Notes: generated from the letters alone by a model not told the origin. Positions 26,849 through 37,697 are shown, numbered from the stretch's first letter. The stretch is 42,379 bases of DNA from Gammaproteobacteria bacterium RIFCSPHIGHO2_02_FULL_42_43 (GCA_001801425.1 MGXR01000012.1:1597-43975); one strand, 5' to 3'. Program-made: numbers and translations.

Positions 26849-28084
26849 CTAAAAATTCCCTTGAAACCAGTTGCGCATGCGAGACCACAAATTGGATGAT
26901 CCGCGCTTAAATACAACTGATTGAGGATCTTGTTGCCGCTGTAACCCATACAATAGCAAACCAACACCGGTTGAAAAAGCGGGGTCTTGGCGCACGTCGA
27001 TCAACCCGCTCACATTTTGCGGCAATCCCAAGCGCACTGGCATTTGAAAAAGCGACTCAGCCAATTCAATGCAGCCCGGCACTTTGGAAGCGCCACCCGT
27101 CAACACAATTCCTGCTGAAATTAATTCTTCAAAACCACTGCGACGCAATTCAGCCAGCACTAATGTAAATAATTCTTCATAGCGCGCATGCACTACTTGT
27201 GCCAACGATTTTCGCTGAATGGGTTGCGCGGGGCGCTGCTTCGCAAGGCTCGGTGCTTCAATCATTTCAGCGGGATCAATAAATTCCGGCAGAACAGAAG
27301 CGTATTTTTTCTTAATGAGTTCCGCATGCTGAGTTGGGGTGCGAAGTGCGACTGCAATATCATTCGTGACATGATCACCAGCGATGGGTATCACTGCCGT
27401 GTGACGAATCGCGCCGTCGAGAAAAATAGCGATATCGGTTGTCCCTCCACCGATATCCACCATGCAAACGCCTAATTCTTTTTCATCTTCCGTCAGTACG
27501 GCATAGCTCGATGCCAATTGCTCCAAAATAATATCATCCACTTGCAATCCACAGCGACGCACGCATTTAGTGATGTTTTGCGCGGCACTCACCGCACCCG
27601 CCACAATATGCACCCGGGCTTCCAGCCTGACACCCGACATGCCAATCGGTTCACGCACACCTTCTTGCGAATCCACAATAAAATGTTGAGGTAAAATATG
27701 TAAAATTTTTAAATCCGCGGGAATGGCAACCGCTTTGGCTGCATCAATCACGCGATCGACATCAGTCTGATTCACTTCGCGATCACGAATAGCAACGATG
27801 CCATGAGAATTTAAACTGGAAATGTGGCTGCCAGCGATGCCGGTGAAAGCGGATTGAATATCACATCCGGCCATAAGTTCAGCTTCTTCAATTGCCCGCT
27901 GAATCGATTGCACCGTGGCTTCAATATTCACAACGACACCGCGCTTCAACCCACGCGAAGGATGCGTCCCAAAACCAACAATTTCAATTTGACGATCCGG
28001 GGTGACTTCACCCACCAACGCTGCGATTTTGTTTGTCCCAATATCCAACGCGACGATTAAATCTTTATCCATTTTTCGCGCCAT
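26849..28084 (-). CDS. ftsA: Cell division protein FtsA
   Basis: A 411-residue actin-like ATPase that ties FtsZ filaments to the membrane. The phosphate-1 motif is ALDIGTNKIAALV near the N-terminus, the phosphate-2 motif is CMVDIGGGTTDIAIF (~residues 205-219), and the adenosine motif is GIVLTGGASKVPG. The C-terminal amphipathic segment NLWSRMRNWFQGNF is the expected membrane-targeting helix. The start ATG at 28084 has GGAGAAA 9 bases upstream. It lies 70 bp after ftsQ and directly before ftsZ, the conserved ftsQ-ftsA-ftsZ order. Confidence 0.97.
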   Translation of the reverse strand: MARKMDKDLIVALDIGTNKIAALVGEVTPDRQIEIVGFGTHPSRGLKRGVVVNIEATVQSIQRAIEEAELMAGCDIQSAFTGIAGSHISSLNSHGIVAIRDREVNQTDVDRVIDAAKAVAIPADLKILHILPQHFIVDSQEGVREPIGMSGVRLEARVHIVAGAVSAAQNITKCVRRCGLQVDDIILEQLASSYAVLTEDEKELGVCMVDIGGGTTDIAIFLDGAIRHTAVIPIAGDHVTNDIAVALRTPTQHAELIKKKYASVLPEFIDPAEMIEAPSLAKQRPAQPIQRKSLAQVVHARYEELFTLVLAELRRSGFEELISAGIVLTGGASKVPGCIELAESLFQMPVRLGLPQNVSGLIDVRQDPAFSTGVGLLLYGLQRQQDPQSVVFKRGSSNLWSRMRNWFQGNF

Positions 28085-28154
28085 AAACTACTGTTTCTCC
28101 CAACACGCGGTTAATCTCACCAGTATAAGCGAACGTGTTTCAAAAAACGAGAAA

Positions 28155-28889
28155 TTATTGGTAGGCCACTGCGATTCCATCAGGATACCGCAAATCCGCT
28201 GAGACCATCGTCTTTTGTGATTGCGCGCTGATTTTTGGATACGCTGCCACAAATCGCCGAAAGCGATCCAGCGCATCCGTTCGGCCCAACTGAACCCGCA
28301 AGTGATTACTCAACTCCAATTGCCACGCTTGCTCCGTGTTGACACGCAAACTCTCCACCGTCAAATTTAATTGTTGCGCCAACACGTTCAGCGCTTGGTA
28401 ATAACTGAGTAACAGTGCTGTTTGATTCGCTTCTCCGTAAAAAGTGGGTAAGCTGTCCGGAATACTGTTCGCGTTAGGATAAAAAATTACATTGTCTGCA
28501 TTGAGCACGCCGTTTTTCCCAAAACGCGCCACGGGTTTTTGCTCAGTGATATAAACATCTAATTGCCCAGGCCACACACGTCGAAAAGAAACATCAGCGA
28601 TCCAGGGAAGTGCTAAAATCGCTTGTTTTGCTGAATTAATTTGCAACGAAAAAAATCCGCCTGACAAATGTGTTTTCGTGATTGCTTGAATTTGCTGCGG
28701 CGGCACATGTGTCAGCTCGCCCACAATTTGAATCGTTTTAATCGGAAACGCTGTGGGATTTTGCATCCACACCCATGTTTTTTGCGCAGCAATCGCAAGC
28801 AACGCTGCAATGCCGCTAACAAAAAAAGCAAATAAAATAATGCGCAGGTAACGCGAAAAAAAATGAGATTTAGACTGCTGTCTTCGCAT
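28155..28889 (-). CDS. ftsQ: Cell division protein FtsQ
   Basis: A 244-residue bitopic membrane protein. It has a basic N-terminal tail, one membrane helix at ~18-38 (RIILFAFFVSGIAALLAIAA) and a periplasmic POTRA domain (IKTIQIVGELTHVPPQQIQA). The following FtsQ domain contains WIADVSFRRVWPGQLDV and EQKPVARFG. FtsQ links early and late division proteins through FtsB and FtsL. It overlaps the end of the murG-murC gene by 20 bp. In most relatives murB and ddl lie between murC and ftsQ; neither is present here. Confidence 0.93.
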   Translation of the reverse strand: MRRQQSKSHFFSRYLRIILFAFFVSGIAALLAIAAQKTWVWMQNPTAFPIKTIQIVGELTHVPPQQIQAITKTHLSGGFFSLQINSAKQAILALPWIADVSFRRVWPGQLDVYITEQKPVARFGKNGVLNADNVIFYPNANSIPDSLPTFYGEANQTALLLSYYQALNVLAQQLNLTVESLRVNTEQAWQLELSNHLRVQLGRTDALDRFRRFVAAYPKISAQSQKTMVSADLRYPDGIAVAYQ

Positions 28890-31311
28890 CAGTGGTCACT
28901 CGCAGTAAGTTCTCTGACATTGTTACAATATTGCCCGCCCCTTGCAATATGACTACATCATTCGGTTTCACTACTTGCTGCAACACCGTTTCCAATTCTG
29001 ATAATTGCAAAACAAAATCCACATGCTGTTGCCCCGCTTGCTTGACCGCATGAAATAACGCCAAGCCATCAGCGCCCTCAATTTTATTTTCACTGGCCGC
29101 ATATACTTCCGTTAACACCACGTGATCTGCCGTTTTTAACACATCAACAAAATCAACCAGCAAATCACGCGTGCGTGTATAGCGATGCGGTTGAAACACC
29201 ATGATCACGCGACGATTAGGCCACGCCGCTTTCGCCGCTTGCAATGTGACGCGCAATTCCACGGGATGATGACCGTAATCATCAAACAATAACGCACTGC
29301 CTTGTGACACTGACATTTCACCACGAAAATGAAAACGACGACCCATGCCCGGAAATGTCGACAACGCATGACATGCTGTCGCTGCAGCAATGCCATAATG
29401 TGTAGCAATAATAAACGCCGTCATCGCATTCAATGCGTTGTGTTTTCCCGGTAAATTCACGGGTAAAACGATCTGTTGCTGATCGGGTGTTCGAATCACG
29501 CATTCGCTTTTTAATTCGGTTTGATGAAATTGCAGCAATTGAAAATCAGCATCAGCACTTTCACCATACGTAATCACACGACAATGCATTTTATTTTTAA
29601 TGTCGCGTAACGCGGGGTCATCAATGCAAACCACGGCGAAACCATTCGCAGGAATGTTACGAGAAAATTTCAGGAAACTGTCTTTCAATCGATCAAAATT
29701 ATGCTCATAGGTTTCCATATGATCTGAATCAATATTGGTAAACACCGCAACCGTCGGTGATAAAAATAAAAATGATGCATCACTTTCATCAGATTCCGCG
29801 ACAAAAAAACGATTCTCGCCAATTTGAATCGGTGATTCACGATCGCGCAAAATACCACCGATCACAAAAGTTGGTTTACAATCTGCTTTTTCCAACACCC
29901 ATGCAATTAAACCAGACGTTGTTGTTTTTCCATGTGTGCCTGCGACCGCAATATTGCAATCCGCCTGCATCACTTCTGCTAATAATTCTCCGCGCAACTG
30001 CATCGGAATGGATTGCGCTTCTGCGGCTTTTCTTTCTGGATTTTTTTTATCGATGGCGCTTGAATACACAAATAAATCGATGTCATGAATGTGCGCTGCG
30101 TCATGAGAATCAAAAACCGTGATGCCCATTTTTTTGAGGTGCTGCACGCTAGAATTGCAAGACACATCAGAACCCAACACCGTTGCACCTTGCCGATGCA
30201 ACAACTCTGCTAACCCACTCATGCCGATGCCGCCAATGCCTGAGAAAAAAACAGTTTTGGGTTGATTGAACGGAAAACACGCGCGAATAATTTCTGGCGT
30301 AGCATTATTTTTCAATGCGACCTTTGCATTATCTGACATGGATTGTAATTTATCCGGCGTTGAAAATAGTCGAGTAACAATATCATTCAATCGAGGCCCT
30401 GATAATTCTGCTTCGCGATATACAAGCGATGCGTTTTTTTTCGCTAAAAATAAGGCGTTTTTGTATTGATGATCATCCACCGCAGAGGGAAAAGGAATAA
30501 AAAGCGCGGGTACACCGGCTGCCGCTACTTCAAACACAGTCAACGCACCGGCACGCGCAATCACAAGATCCGCCCACGTCAACGCTTCATCCATTTTTTC
30601 AATAAAATCATTCACGCGATATCGCACAGAAGCAGAAACACGATATCGGTCAAAATCTTTTTTGCCCGTTTGGTGCCACACGATAAAATCTTCACGGTCT
30701 TGGCAGCGCGACAGCCAATCGGATACTAATCGATTAATTGCCTGCGCGCCTTGACTGCCACCCAACACCAAAATTCGCCACGGTTTTTTAAAATGCGTAT
30801 GATCGCGCACCACTGCTGCAATAGTAGGGCGCACCGGATTTCCAACCACCATCGCATTTCTTTTTTGAGGAAATACCGCGGGAAATGCAGACAATGTGAC
30901 TGTTGCAATGCGTGACAACCACCGATTGGTTAAACCAGCCACGGCATTTTGCTCGTGAATCACTAATCGTTTTCTCAATAACCACGCCGCAATGCTACCA
31001 GGCCCACTCGCATATCCACCCATGCTTAATACAACATCTGGATTTATTTTTCGAATCAAACGCATCGACAAAAAAACACAATGCAGTAGTCGAAACACCG
31101 CGCCAATTTGTAAAAAAATACTTTTGCCACGCAAGGCACGCACCGGCAATAAATGTAACGGGTAACGATGCGCCACAAGTTCGCGCTCCATACCCGTTTC
31201 AGCGCCCAGCCATTCGATGGCGGCACCCTGTTTTTTCAGCGCATCGGCAATCGTTAGCGCTGGGAAAATATGGCCACCCGTCCCACCAGCAATCACCAGT
31301 ATTCGCTGCAT
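28870..31311 (-). CDS. MurG-MurC fusion protein
   Basis: A single 813-residue frame joins two peptidoglycan enzymes. Residues 1-~345 are MurG, the glycosyltransferase that makes lipid II from lipid I; the motifs GGTGGHIFPALTIAD, GGYASGPGS, GGSQGAQAIN and a donor-site region ending HQYKNA are seen. Residues ~350-813 are MurC, UDP-MurNAc-L-alanine ligase, with GIGGIGMSGLAELL, the ATP loop GTHGKTTTSGL, and DDYGHHPVE. The MurG C-terminus runs directly into MurC through a short link (FPFNQPKTVFFSGIGGIG). The gene starts one base after the ftsW stop. The usual separate genes are adjacent in this order, so a lost stop would create the fusion. MurC is cytosolic and MurG sits on the inner membrane face, so fusion would tether the first Mur ligase to the membrane. 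Confidence 0.95.
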   Translation of the reverse strand: MQRILVIAGGTGGHIFPALTIADALKKQGAAIEWLGAETGMERELVAHRYPLHLLPVRALRGKSIFLQIGAVFRLLHCVFLSMRLIRKINPDVVLSMGGYASGPGSIAAWLLRKRLVIHEQNAVAGLTNRWLSRIATVTLSAFPAVFPQKRNAMVVGNPVRPTIAAVVRDHTHFKKPWRILVLGGSQGAQAINRLVSDWLSRCQDREDFIVWHQTGKKDFDRYRVSASVRYRVNDFIEKMDEALTWADLVIARAGALTVFEVAAAGVPALFIPFPSAVDDHQYKNALFLAKKNASLVYREAELSGPRLNDIVTRLFSTPDKLQSMSDNAKVALKNNATPEIIRACFPFNQPKTVFFSGIGGIGMSGLAELLHRQGATVLGSDVSCNSSVQHLKKMGITVFDSHDAAHIHDIDLFVYSSAIDKKNPERKAAEAQSIPMQLRGELLAEVMQADCNIAVAGTHGKTTTSGLIAWVLEKADCKPTFVIGGILRDRESPIQIGENRFFVAESDESDASFLFLSPTVAVFTNIDSDHMETYEHNFDRLKDSFLKFSRNIPANGFAVVCIDDPALRDIKNKMHCRVITYGESADADFQLLQFHQTELKSECVIRTPDQQQIVLPVNLPGKHNALNAMTAFIIATHYGIAAATACHALSTFPGMGRRFHFRGEMSVSQGSALLFDDYGHHPVELRVTLQAAKAAWPNRRVIMVFQPHRYTRTRDLLVDFVDVLKTADHVVLTEVYAASENKIEGADGLALFHAVKQAGQQHVDFVLQLSELETVLQQVVKPNDVVILQGAGNIVTMSENLLRVTTDAKTAV

Positions 31312-31312
31312 T

Positions 31313-32470
31313 TCAAGAAACTCGCTGTCGCAATCGAGAACTAACTATCTTGCCCATGCCAGTCTTCACTTCGTACGCAATGCGCAACACAATCCCCACC
31401 GTGGCGCAACTCACCCAGAGACTACTGCCACCATAACTAATGAGGGGCAAGGTTAACCCTTTTGTCGGTAATAATCCAATGTTAACGCCGATGTTAATAA
31501 ACACTTGAAACGACAACCACAGGCCAATTCCCCACGCAGCGTATCCCGCAAATCGCTGCTCTTGTCGCAACGCCCGTTGCCCAAGTTTGATGATGTAAAC
31601 AATCAAGCCCACAAATAAAGCAATCACCAACAATTCGCCCATCAACCCAAGCTCTTCACCGATCACCGCAAAAATAAAATCGGTGTGCGCTTCCGGTAAA
31701 TAAAATAATTTTTGCACACTGTTTCCCAAACCCACACCAAACACACCGCCACGCCCAAACGCAATGAGCGATTGCGTCAGTTGATATCCCGAACTGTAAG
31801 CGTGAACCCACGGATTTAGAAAAGTAGTTAAACGCTGTAACCGATACGGTGTCGTGATCGCCAGTGTCGCCAATCCCGCAACCACCAAAATCACAATCAA
31901 CAAAAACGGCATCAAACGCGCACCGGCAACAAAGAGCAATGCCAACATCGTCATGGCAATAACACTGGTTGCGCCAAAATCAGGTTCTGCTAACAACAAC
32001 AAACCCATCAAACCAAAAAAAATAATGGGCTTGAGAAAACCAGACAATCGCGTTTGCACTTCGTTAATGTGGCGCTGCAAAAATCCTGCCATATACAAAA
32101 TTGCCATGAGCTTCACAAGCTCCGAGACTTGCAGCGAAATAAATCCCAAATGTATCCAGCGGCGCGATCCATTCACCACACGCCCAATTCCCGGCATCAA
32201 CACCACAATCAACAATGCAAAACTGAGTAACAATAAAATAAAACTCATTTCTTCCCAGGCTGACAAGGGAATACGTGTCATCACCCACGCAATGCCAACG
32301 CCTGACACCAGAAAAATAAATTGTCGCAGCAAATAATGAAACGGTTCATGATAAATGCGATCCGAAATCACCATGGATGCCGACGAAACCATCAACAATC
32401 CAAAAATAATCAAGGTGCAACTGAATCCCAAAATCCAACGATCATAAGTAAACGAATCATCCATGCGCAT
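31313..32470 (-). CDS. ftsW: Lipid II polymerase/SEDS protein FtsW
   Basis: A 385-residue protein with about ten membrane helices. SEDS signatures are seen: VNGSRRWIHLGFISLQVSEL near residue 100, LLLAEPDFGATSV, EAHTDFIFAVIGEELG, and the C-terminal PLISYGGSSLW. FtsW polymerises septal peptidoglycan glycan strands together with FtsI, which is not encoded in this cluster. The start overlaps the end of murD (ATG at 32468-32470, or ATG two codons later overlapping the murD stop), so translation is coupled. One base separates its stop from the murG-murC start. Confidence 0.95.
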   Translation of the reverse strand: MRMDDSFTYDRWILGFSCTLIIFGLLMVSSASMVISDRIYHEPFHYLLRQFIFLVSGVGIAWVMTRIPLSAWEEMSFILLLLSFALLIVVLMPGIGRVVNGSRRWIHLGFISLQVSELVKLMAILYMAGFLQRHINEVQTRLSGFLKPIIFFGLMGLLLLAEPDFGATSVIAMTMLALLFVAGARLMPFLLIVILVVAGLATLAITTPYRLQRLTTFLNPWVHAYSSGYQLTQSLIAFGRGGVFGVGLGNSVQKLFYLPEAHTDFIFAVIGEELGLMGELLVIALFVGLIVYIIKLGQRALRQEQRFAGYAAWGIGLWLSFQVFINIGVNIGLLPTKGLTLPLISYGGSSLWVSCATVGIVLRIAYEVKTGMGKIVSSRLRQRVS

Positions 32471-33770
32471 TCACGGCACTCACAAAATCCTTGCCGCGCG
32501 CCACATAGCTTTCATATTGATCCAAGCTCGAGCAGGCGGGCGACAATAAAACCACATCTCCCGGTTGTGCAATTTTTTTGGCCGCAGCAACCGCTTCTTT
32601 TATGGTACAGACACGCGTCATACGTGCGCAATCTTTTAATTCTATTTCGAGTTGATCTGCGTCTTTTCCCAATAAAATCACCTGCGATATATATTTTTGA
32701 ACGGGTGCTCGCAGCGAAGCAAATGAAACACCTTTGCCATCGCCGCCCGCAATCAAAATCATTTTTCCCGTGTTTGATTTTCCAATACTGTGAATCGCCG
32801 CAATTGCGGCGCCCACATTTGTGGCTTTCGAATCGTTGTACCAGCGAATCTGATCATGAGACTGAACGCGCTCGCATCGATGCGCTAAACCAGAGAATGA
32901 TTTGAGTGTCGCAAGCATCGCGGGAAGTGGCATGTTTAATGCCGTACCCATCGCCAACGCTACCAAAAAATTTTGTAAATTATGATGTTCTTGCAATAAC
33001 AAATCAGTCACTGAAATTATTTTTTGATGTCCGTATGTTAAATAATTTTCTATCAGGCCCCATTGATTTTGATGCGGCGTTTTCAAGGTAAACTCAATTG
33101 GTGATTTGTTAAATGATAACGTTTTCCAAATCTCTGGCTCATCGGTATTCACAATTGCCTGTTCGCAATTTAAATAAATACGTTGCTTTGCCGCTAAATA
33201 TTCTGCGTCGTCTTTGTGTCTATCCAAATGATCGGGGCTAATATTAATGACGACGGCGACTGCGGCACGCAGCGAAAAAGTGGTTTGCAATTGGAAGCTC
33301 GACAATTCCATCACATAATAATCGGGTGCTGGTTGTTGCAACGTATCTAACACCGGCAATCCAATATTGCCGCACATCACTGCGCGAAATCCTGCGTCAG
33401 AAATTAATTTTCCCATGAGTGTCGTCAACGTTGTTTTGCCATTTGATCCGGTGATTGCAACGATGGGTACCTTGACAGCGCGCGCAAATAATTCAATATC
33501 ACCAATCACGGGAATATTTTTTTGCAAAGCGAGTTGTACCACAGGCTCATTTAATGAAACACCGGGACTGATCACCACTGTTGTCACATTTTCTAAAAGT
33601 TTTTCGTGAAATTTTCCCAGATGAATGGAAACCTCTGGAAATAATTGCTGACACTCGCGCAATTTTGACGGTGTTGCGCGTGTGTCTGCAACCATGATAG
33701 ATTTTTTTTGCTGCAGTAAATAACGCACACAAGAAAAACCGGTGTCGCCTAGGCCTAGTATTAAATGCAT
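32457..33770 (-). CDS. murD: UDP-MurNAc-L-alanine:D-glutamate ligase
   Basis: A 437-residue cytosolic Mur ligase that adds D-glutamate to UDP-MurNAc-L-Ala. The N-terminal nucleotide-binding loop is LILGLGDTGFSC, the ATP loop is AITGSNGKTTLTTL (~residues 105-118), NISPDHLDRH carries the catalytic His, and WYNDSKATNVGA is the family motif before the C-terminal domain. An 88-bp spacer containing a 21-bp direct repeat separates it from mraY upstream; most other genes in the cluster overlap. It overlaps ftsW by 14 bp. Confidence 0.97.
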   Translation of the reverse strand: MHLILGLGDTGFSCVRYLLQQKKSIMVADTRATPSKLRECQQLFPEVSIHLGKFHEKLLENVTTVVISPGVSLNEPVVQLALQKNIPVIGDIELFARAVKVPIVAITGSNGKTTLTTLMGKLISDAGFRAVMCGNIGLPVLDTLQQPAPDYYVMELSSFQLQTTFSLRAAVAVVINISPDHLDRHKDDAEYLAAKQRIYLNCEQAIVNTDEPEIWKTLSFNKSPIEFTLKTPHQNQWGLIENYLTYGHQKIISVTDLLLQEHHNLQNFLVALAMGTALNMPLPAMLATLKSFSGLAHRCERVQSHDQIRWYNDSKATNVGAAIAAIHSIGKSNTGKMILIAGGDGKGVSFASLRAPVQKYISQVILLGKDADQLEIELKDCARMTRVCTIKEAVAAAKKIAQPGDVVLLSPACSSLDQYESYVARGKDFVSAVNAHG

Positions 33771-33778
33771 TTTTTAAG

Positions 33779-33855
33779 CGTGGTCGCTGTCGCTCCCACT
33801 TCCATCAGTTCTTAATTAACATCGCTGGTTATCTCGTGGTCGCTGTCGCTCCCAC
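33779..33855. repeat. 21-bp direct repeat pair between mraY and murD
   Basis: CGTGGTCGCTGTCGCTCCCA followed by C occurs at 33779-33799 and 33835-33855, 35 bp apart. It is a different sequence from the CGCTCGCTAACG family. It fills the only clear gap within the upper part of the dcw cluster. Confidence 0.85.
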
Positions 33856-33858
33856 CTC

Positions 33859-34944
33859 CTATCTTAATTTGAGTGTCGCCAATCCCAGTAACACTAACAC
33901 CACCGTGACTATCCAAAACCGCACAATAATTTTAGGTTCCTTCCAGCCAGACAATTCAAAATGATGATGTAACGGCGCCATTTTAAAAATTCGCTTACCG
34001 CGTAATTTAAAACTAGCGACTTGTAAAATCACAGACATCGTTTCAATCACAAAAATACCACCCATCAACAACAACACTAACTCTTGTCGCACCATCACTG
34101 CCATAACACCCAACGCCGATCCAATACTGAGTGATCCAACATCCCCCATAAATATTTCAGCGGGATAGGTGTTGTACCACAAAAATCCGAGACCTGCGCC
34201 CACAACCGCACTTGAAAATACAATCAATTCTCCCGCTTCAGGCAAATGTGGAATGAAAAGATAATTTGAAAAGTGCGTATTTCCCGATAAATAGGCAAAA
34301 CAGCCCAAAGCCCCCATTACCAAAATCGCAGGCATCAACGCTAATCCATCTAAACCATCGGTTAAATTCACTGCGTTGCTAGCACCTACAATCACAAAAT
34401 AAGCGAACACAATGTAAGAAAAAGCACTCAAAGAAATCAGTGCCGTTTTTACAAATGGAATGGTGAGCTCAGTTTCTGCTGACGTGTGCGCGGTATAAAA
34501 TAAAATGATCGCAGCAACTAACGCAATCACAGATTGAAACAATAATTTTTGTCGCGCTGACAATCCTTTAGAATTTTTTCGCAAAATTTTTAAATAATCA
34601 TCTGTATAACCTACAACACCAAACAAAGTCATCACGGACAATGCAATCCAAATATAACGATTGGATAAATCAGCCCACAATAACACGCTGATTAATACAG
34701 AAATTAAAATCAGCGCACCACCCATGGTCGGCGTGCCAGATTTTTGCAAATGTGATTGCGGACCGTCGGTGCGAACCACTTGGCCGAGTTGCAATGCAAT
34801 CAATCGACGAATCATACGCGGGCAATAAAATAAAACAATCAGAAGCGATGTCAACGCACTCACAATCGCTTGAAACGTTAAGTACTGAAACACGCGAAAA
34901 AAATGTAAATAAACTGAAAAATAATGCGTTAACCAATAGAGCAT
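33859..34944 (-). CDS. mraY: Phospho-MurNAc-pentapeptide transferase
   Basis: A 361-residue enzyme with ten membrane helices that makes lipid I from UDP-MurNAc-pentapeptide and undecaprenyl phosphate. The motifs KSGTPTMGG and GYTDDYLKI (with the DD pair), [24 protein letters not shown] and the HHHFELSGW loop are all intact. The ATG at 34944 overlaps the murE-murF end by 16 bp, so it is translationally coupled. The order murF-mraY-murD is standard. Confidence 0.97.
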   Translation of the reverse strand: MLYWLTHYFSVYLHFFRVFQYLTFQAIVSALTSLLIVLFYCPRMIRRLIALQLGQVVRTDGPQSHLQKSGTPTMGGALILISVLISVLLWADLSNRYIWIALSVMTLFGVVGYTDDYLKILRKNSKGLSARQKLLFQSVIALVAAIILFYTAHTSAETELTIPFVKTALISLSAFSYIVFAYFVIVGASNAVNLTDGLDGLALMPAILVMGALGCFAYLSGNTHFSNYLFIPHLPEAGELIVFSSAVVGAGLGFLWYNTYPAEIFMGDVGSLSIGSALGVMAVMVRQELVLLLMGGIFVIETMSVILQVASFKLRGKRIFKMAPLHHHFELSGWKEPKIIVRFWIVTVVLVLLGLATLKLR

Positions 34945-37673
34945 AATTCACTCGCTATTTTATCCATGCGCATACCGTGCGATCCTTTGATCAACACCGT
35001 CACACGCTCATTCAAATATTTTTTTAATTCTGCTGTTAATTTTTCTTGCGTCTCAAAATGATAAGCATTACTGCCAAATGCATCGACCGTGTGTTGCGTT
35101 AATTTTCCAAAACAAAATAACTGCTGCACACCGGCTTCTTTTGCAAATTGTCCCAATTCATAATGCAATGCTTGCGCATCATCGCCTAATTCCAACATGT
35201 CCCCAAATACTGCGATGGTTTGCGTTGTGCGATGCGTGAGCAGTTGAATCGCTGCTTTCATCGATGCGGGATTCGCATTGTAACTGTCATCAATAATAAC
35301 CGCGTTTGCAAATCCTTTTTTTTCTATCAAGCGCCCTTCGACCGCCATCGTTTTTTCCAAACCATGTTTAACAAGAGACAATGGCGTTTGCAGCGCGCTG
35401 GCCATCGCAGCAGCCGCTAATGCATTCATTACATTATGCGCACCCAAAAACGGTAAATGAATCGTCTCGTGCTCGTTGGCATAATGCAGCGTGAAGGTAG
35501 GTTTTCCTTGAGAATCCAGCACAATATCAGATGCCGTCACATCGGCTTTCACATCGCAAGCAAATGTGATCACAACGTGTGATGCGGATAAATTTTTCCA
35601 AAGCGACGCATACATATCATCAGCATTAATCACAGCAATGCCGCGCGCTGATAAATGACTAAAGATCGCACCTTTTTCTAATGCAATGGCTTTCACATTT
35701 TTAAAATGTTCTGCGTGCACAGCCGCGGCCATGGTCACTGTCGCAATCGTCGGCTGAACAATTTGTGTGAGTGCTTGAATTTCGCCCGGATGATTGGTGC
35801 CAATTTCTAACACAGCAAAATCATGCGTGTCGTTCAATTGCAACAACGTAAGCGGCACACCAATATCATTGTTAAAACTTTTTTGACTGGCTAGAACACG
35901 CCCGCGTTGCTTTAAAATATTTTCTAGTAACGCGCGTGTCGTAGTTTTACCACAACTACCCGTGATGGCAATCACAGGAATACTCACGGTTTCTCGATAA
36001 AAAGCAGCGATATCCGCCAACGCTTTTCGCGTATCGGAAACAATAATTTGCGCGATTGGCACGTTCATTTTTTTATTTACAATAACAACTGCTGCATTTT
36101 TTTCTGCGGCCATTCCCACAAAATCATGCCCGTCAAATTGTTCGCCGTGAATTGCAAAAAAAGCATTATTATTTTCAATCGCGCGACTATCGATAGAGAT
36201 ATGTTGATAAACACCATCATCACCCATCAATTTTCCATCGATAATTTTTGCTAATTGAGACAATTGATTTGCGCGCAATCGAAATGCAATTTGCGCACAT
36301 TGTTTATCATTGTGCGGCAATGCTTGGTCGCCAATCACCTGCTCTGTTTCATGCCCTTTTCCGGCAATCACTATCCAATCATGTTCATCTGCAATTTGAA
36401 CCGCGCTTTCAATCGCTTTTTTTCGATTTAAAATAATGTCACATTTATTTTTTCCGACAGCGCCATTTAAAATCTCGCGCGCAATGATGTCATCGGATTC
36501 AAAACGCGGATTGTCATTGGTGATGATCACGCGATCCGCTAATCGCGCGGCAATCTCGCCCATAATGGGGCGTTTGGTTTTGTCGCGATTGCCACCACAA
36601 CCAAACAAACACCACAATTTTGCATGACAATGCAATCGCGCGTTTTTCAAAATTTTTTCGAGCGCATCGGGTGTGTGTGCGTAATCAATCACGACATACG
36701 GCATCGCTTTTAATTTTAATAATTCGATACGTCCCGACACCGGATGCAATCGCGACACTGTTTTGATAATCTCATCAAACGAAATTTTTTGCAGCCCCAA
36801 CACACCAATCACTGCCAATGCATTATCAATATTAAATTCACCGAGCAAGGACAATGTTACTGAGCCGCGACCCCAGGGTGTTTTGATCGTCAATAAGAAA
36901 CCGTAATCACACCGAGTTTTTTCTTCGACAAAAATATCCGCACTCGAATTGGAAAGTGAATAAGTGATAATGTTTAATTCATCTCGATATTTGTTCGAAA
37001 AATATTGCCCTGTTGCATCATCAATATTGATCACCGCATTTTTTAATTGCGGTGTCTGAAATATTTTTTCTTTGGCATCACGATAATTTTCCATGGTGCC
37101 GTGATAATCCAGATGATCTTGTGTTAAGTTGGTAAACACCACTGTTTCAAATGGAATATCGTTGATGCGTTCTTGCGAAAGTGCGTGCGACGATACTTCC
37201 ATCGCCACTGTTTTTACACCTTGTGATTTAAATTCAGAAAATATTTTTTGCAATTGCAAACCATCAGGCGTCGTGTTTGCGGTTTTTTTCAAATGCGATA
37301 AAAATCCATAACCCATGGTGCCAATCACGGTGCAATCCGATATTACTTGTGCAATAAATTGCGTGATGCTGGTTTTACCATTGGTGCCAGTCACACCAAT
37401 CACACGCATCGCACGCGCGGGAAACCCGTAAAATTGCGCCGCAATTTCAGATTGCTTGACGCGTAAATTTTCAACAGGCTTTGCTGGAACTGACACATCA
37501 GGCAAACAAAAATCACCTGAGGGATCGTAATAAATTTCACAAGCGCCCTTTTCGACTGCTTGTAAAATATAATTACGCCCATCGCTCGCATCACCCGGAT
37601 AGGCCAAAAACAAACTACCTGGCACAACTTCGCGACTGTTGTTGGTGATTGATGAAATGGGTGAAACGGTCAT
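34929..37673 (-). CDS. MurE-MurF fusion protein
   Basis: A single 914-residue frame. Residues ~1-455 are MurE, UDP-MurNAc-L-Ala-D-Glu:meso-diaminopimelate ligase. It shows [13 protein letters not shown] (ATP loop), [27 protein letters not shown], and the DAP-specifying [10 protein letters not shown]. Residues ~462-914 are MurF, the D-Ala-D-Ala adding enzyme, with [40 protein letters not shown] and [13 protein letters not shown]. The ATG at 37673 is chosen; the TTG four codons upstream has a weaker case. The MurE N-terminus is about 20 residues shorter than usual. The gene is the first of the cluster here; ftsI, ftsL, mraW and mraZ are missing upstream. Fusion puts two consecutive steps of stem-peptide assembly in one chain. 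Confidence 0.95.
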   Translation of the reverse strand: MTVSPISSITNNSREVVPGSLFLAYPGDASDGRNYILQAVEKGACEIYYDPSGDFCLPDVSVPAKPVENLRVKQSEIAAQFYGFPARAMRVIGVTGTNGKTSITQFIAQVISDCTVIGTMGYGFLSHLKKTANTTPDGLQLQKIFSEFKSQGVKTVAMEVSSHALSQERINDIPFETVVFTNLTQDHLDYHGTMENYRDAKEKIFQTPQLKNAVINIDDATGQYFSNKYRDELNIITYSLSNSSADIFVEEKTRCDYGFLLTIKTPWGRGSVTLSLLGEFNIDNALAVIGVLGLQKISFDEIIKTVSRLHPVSGRIELLKLKAMPYVVIDYAHTPDALEKILKNARLHCHAKLWCLFGCGGNRDKTKRPIMGEIAARLADRVIITNDNPRFESDDIIAREILNGAVGKNKCDIILNRKKAIESAVQIADEHDWIVIAGKGHETEQVIGDQALPHNDKQCAQIAFRLRANQLSQLAKIIDGKLMGDDGVYQHISIDSRAIENNNAFFAIHGEQFDGHDFVGMAAEKNAAVVIVNKKMNVPIAQIIVSDTRKALADIAAFYRETVSIPVIAITGSCGKTTTRALLENILKQRGRVLASQKSFNNDIGVPLTLLQLNDTHDFAVLEIGTNHPGEIQALTQIVQPTIATVTMAAAVHAEHFKNVKAIALEKGAIFSHLSARGIAVINADDMYASLWKNLSASHVVITFACDVKADVTASDIVLDSQGKPTFTLHYANEHETIHLPFLGAHNVMNALAAAAMASALQTPLSLVKHGLEKTMAVEGRLIEKKGFANAVIIDDSYNANPASMKAAIQLLTHRTTQTIAVFGDMLELGDDAQALHYELGQFAKEAGVQQLFCFGKLTQHTVDAFGSNAYHFETQEKLTAELKKYLNERVTVLIKGSHGMRMDKIASELCSIG

Positions 37674-37697
37674 GATAACACTCAATATCTTAGAGCC

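Noticed and set aside
30903-31436. Plus-strand frame of 177 codons opposite murG and ftsW
   Set aside because: It runs across two confirmed genes, is rich in His/Gln/Pro as expected of antisense reading, and lacks a start signal.
31854-32905. Plus-strand frames of 160 and 194 codons opposite ftsW and murD
   Set aside because: Both are antisense shadows of conserved genes with no recognisable domain.
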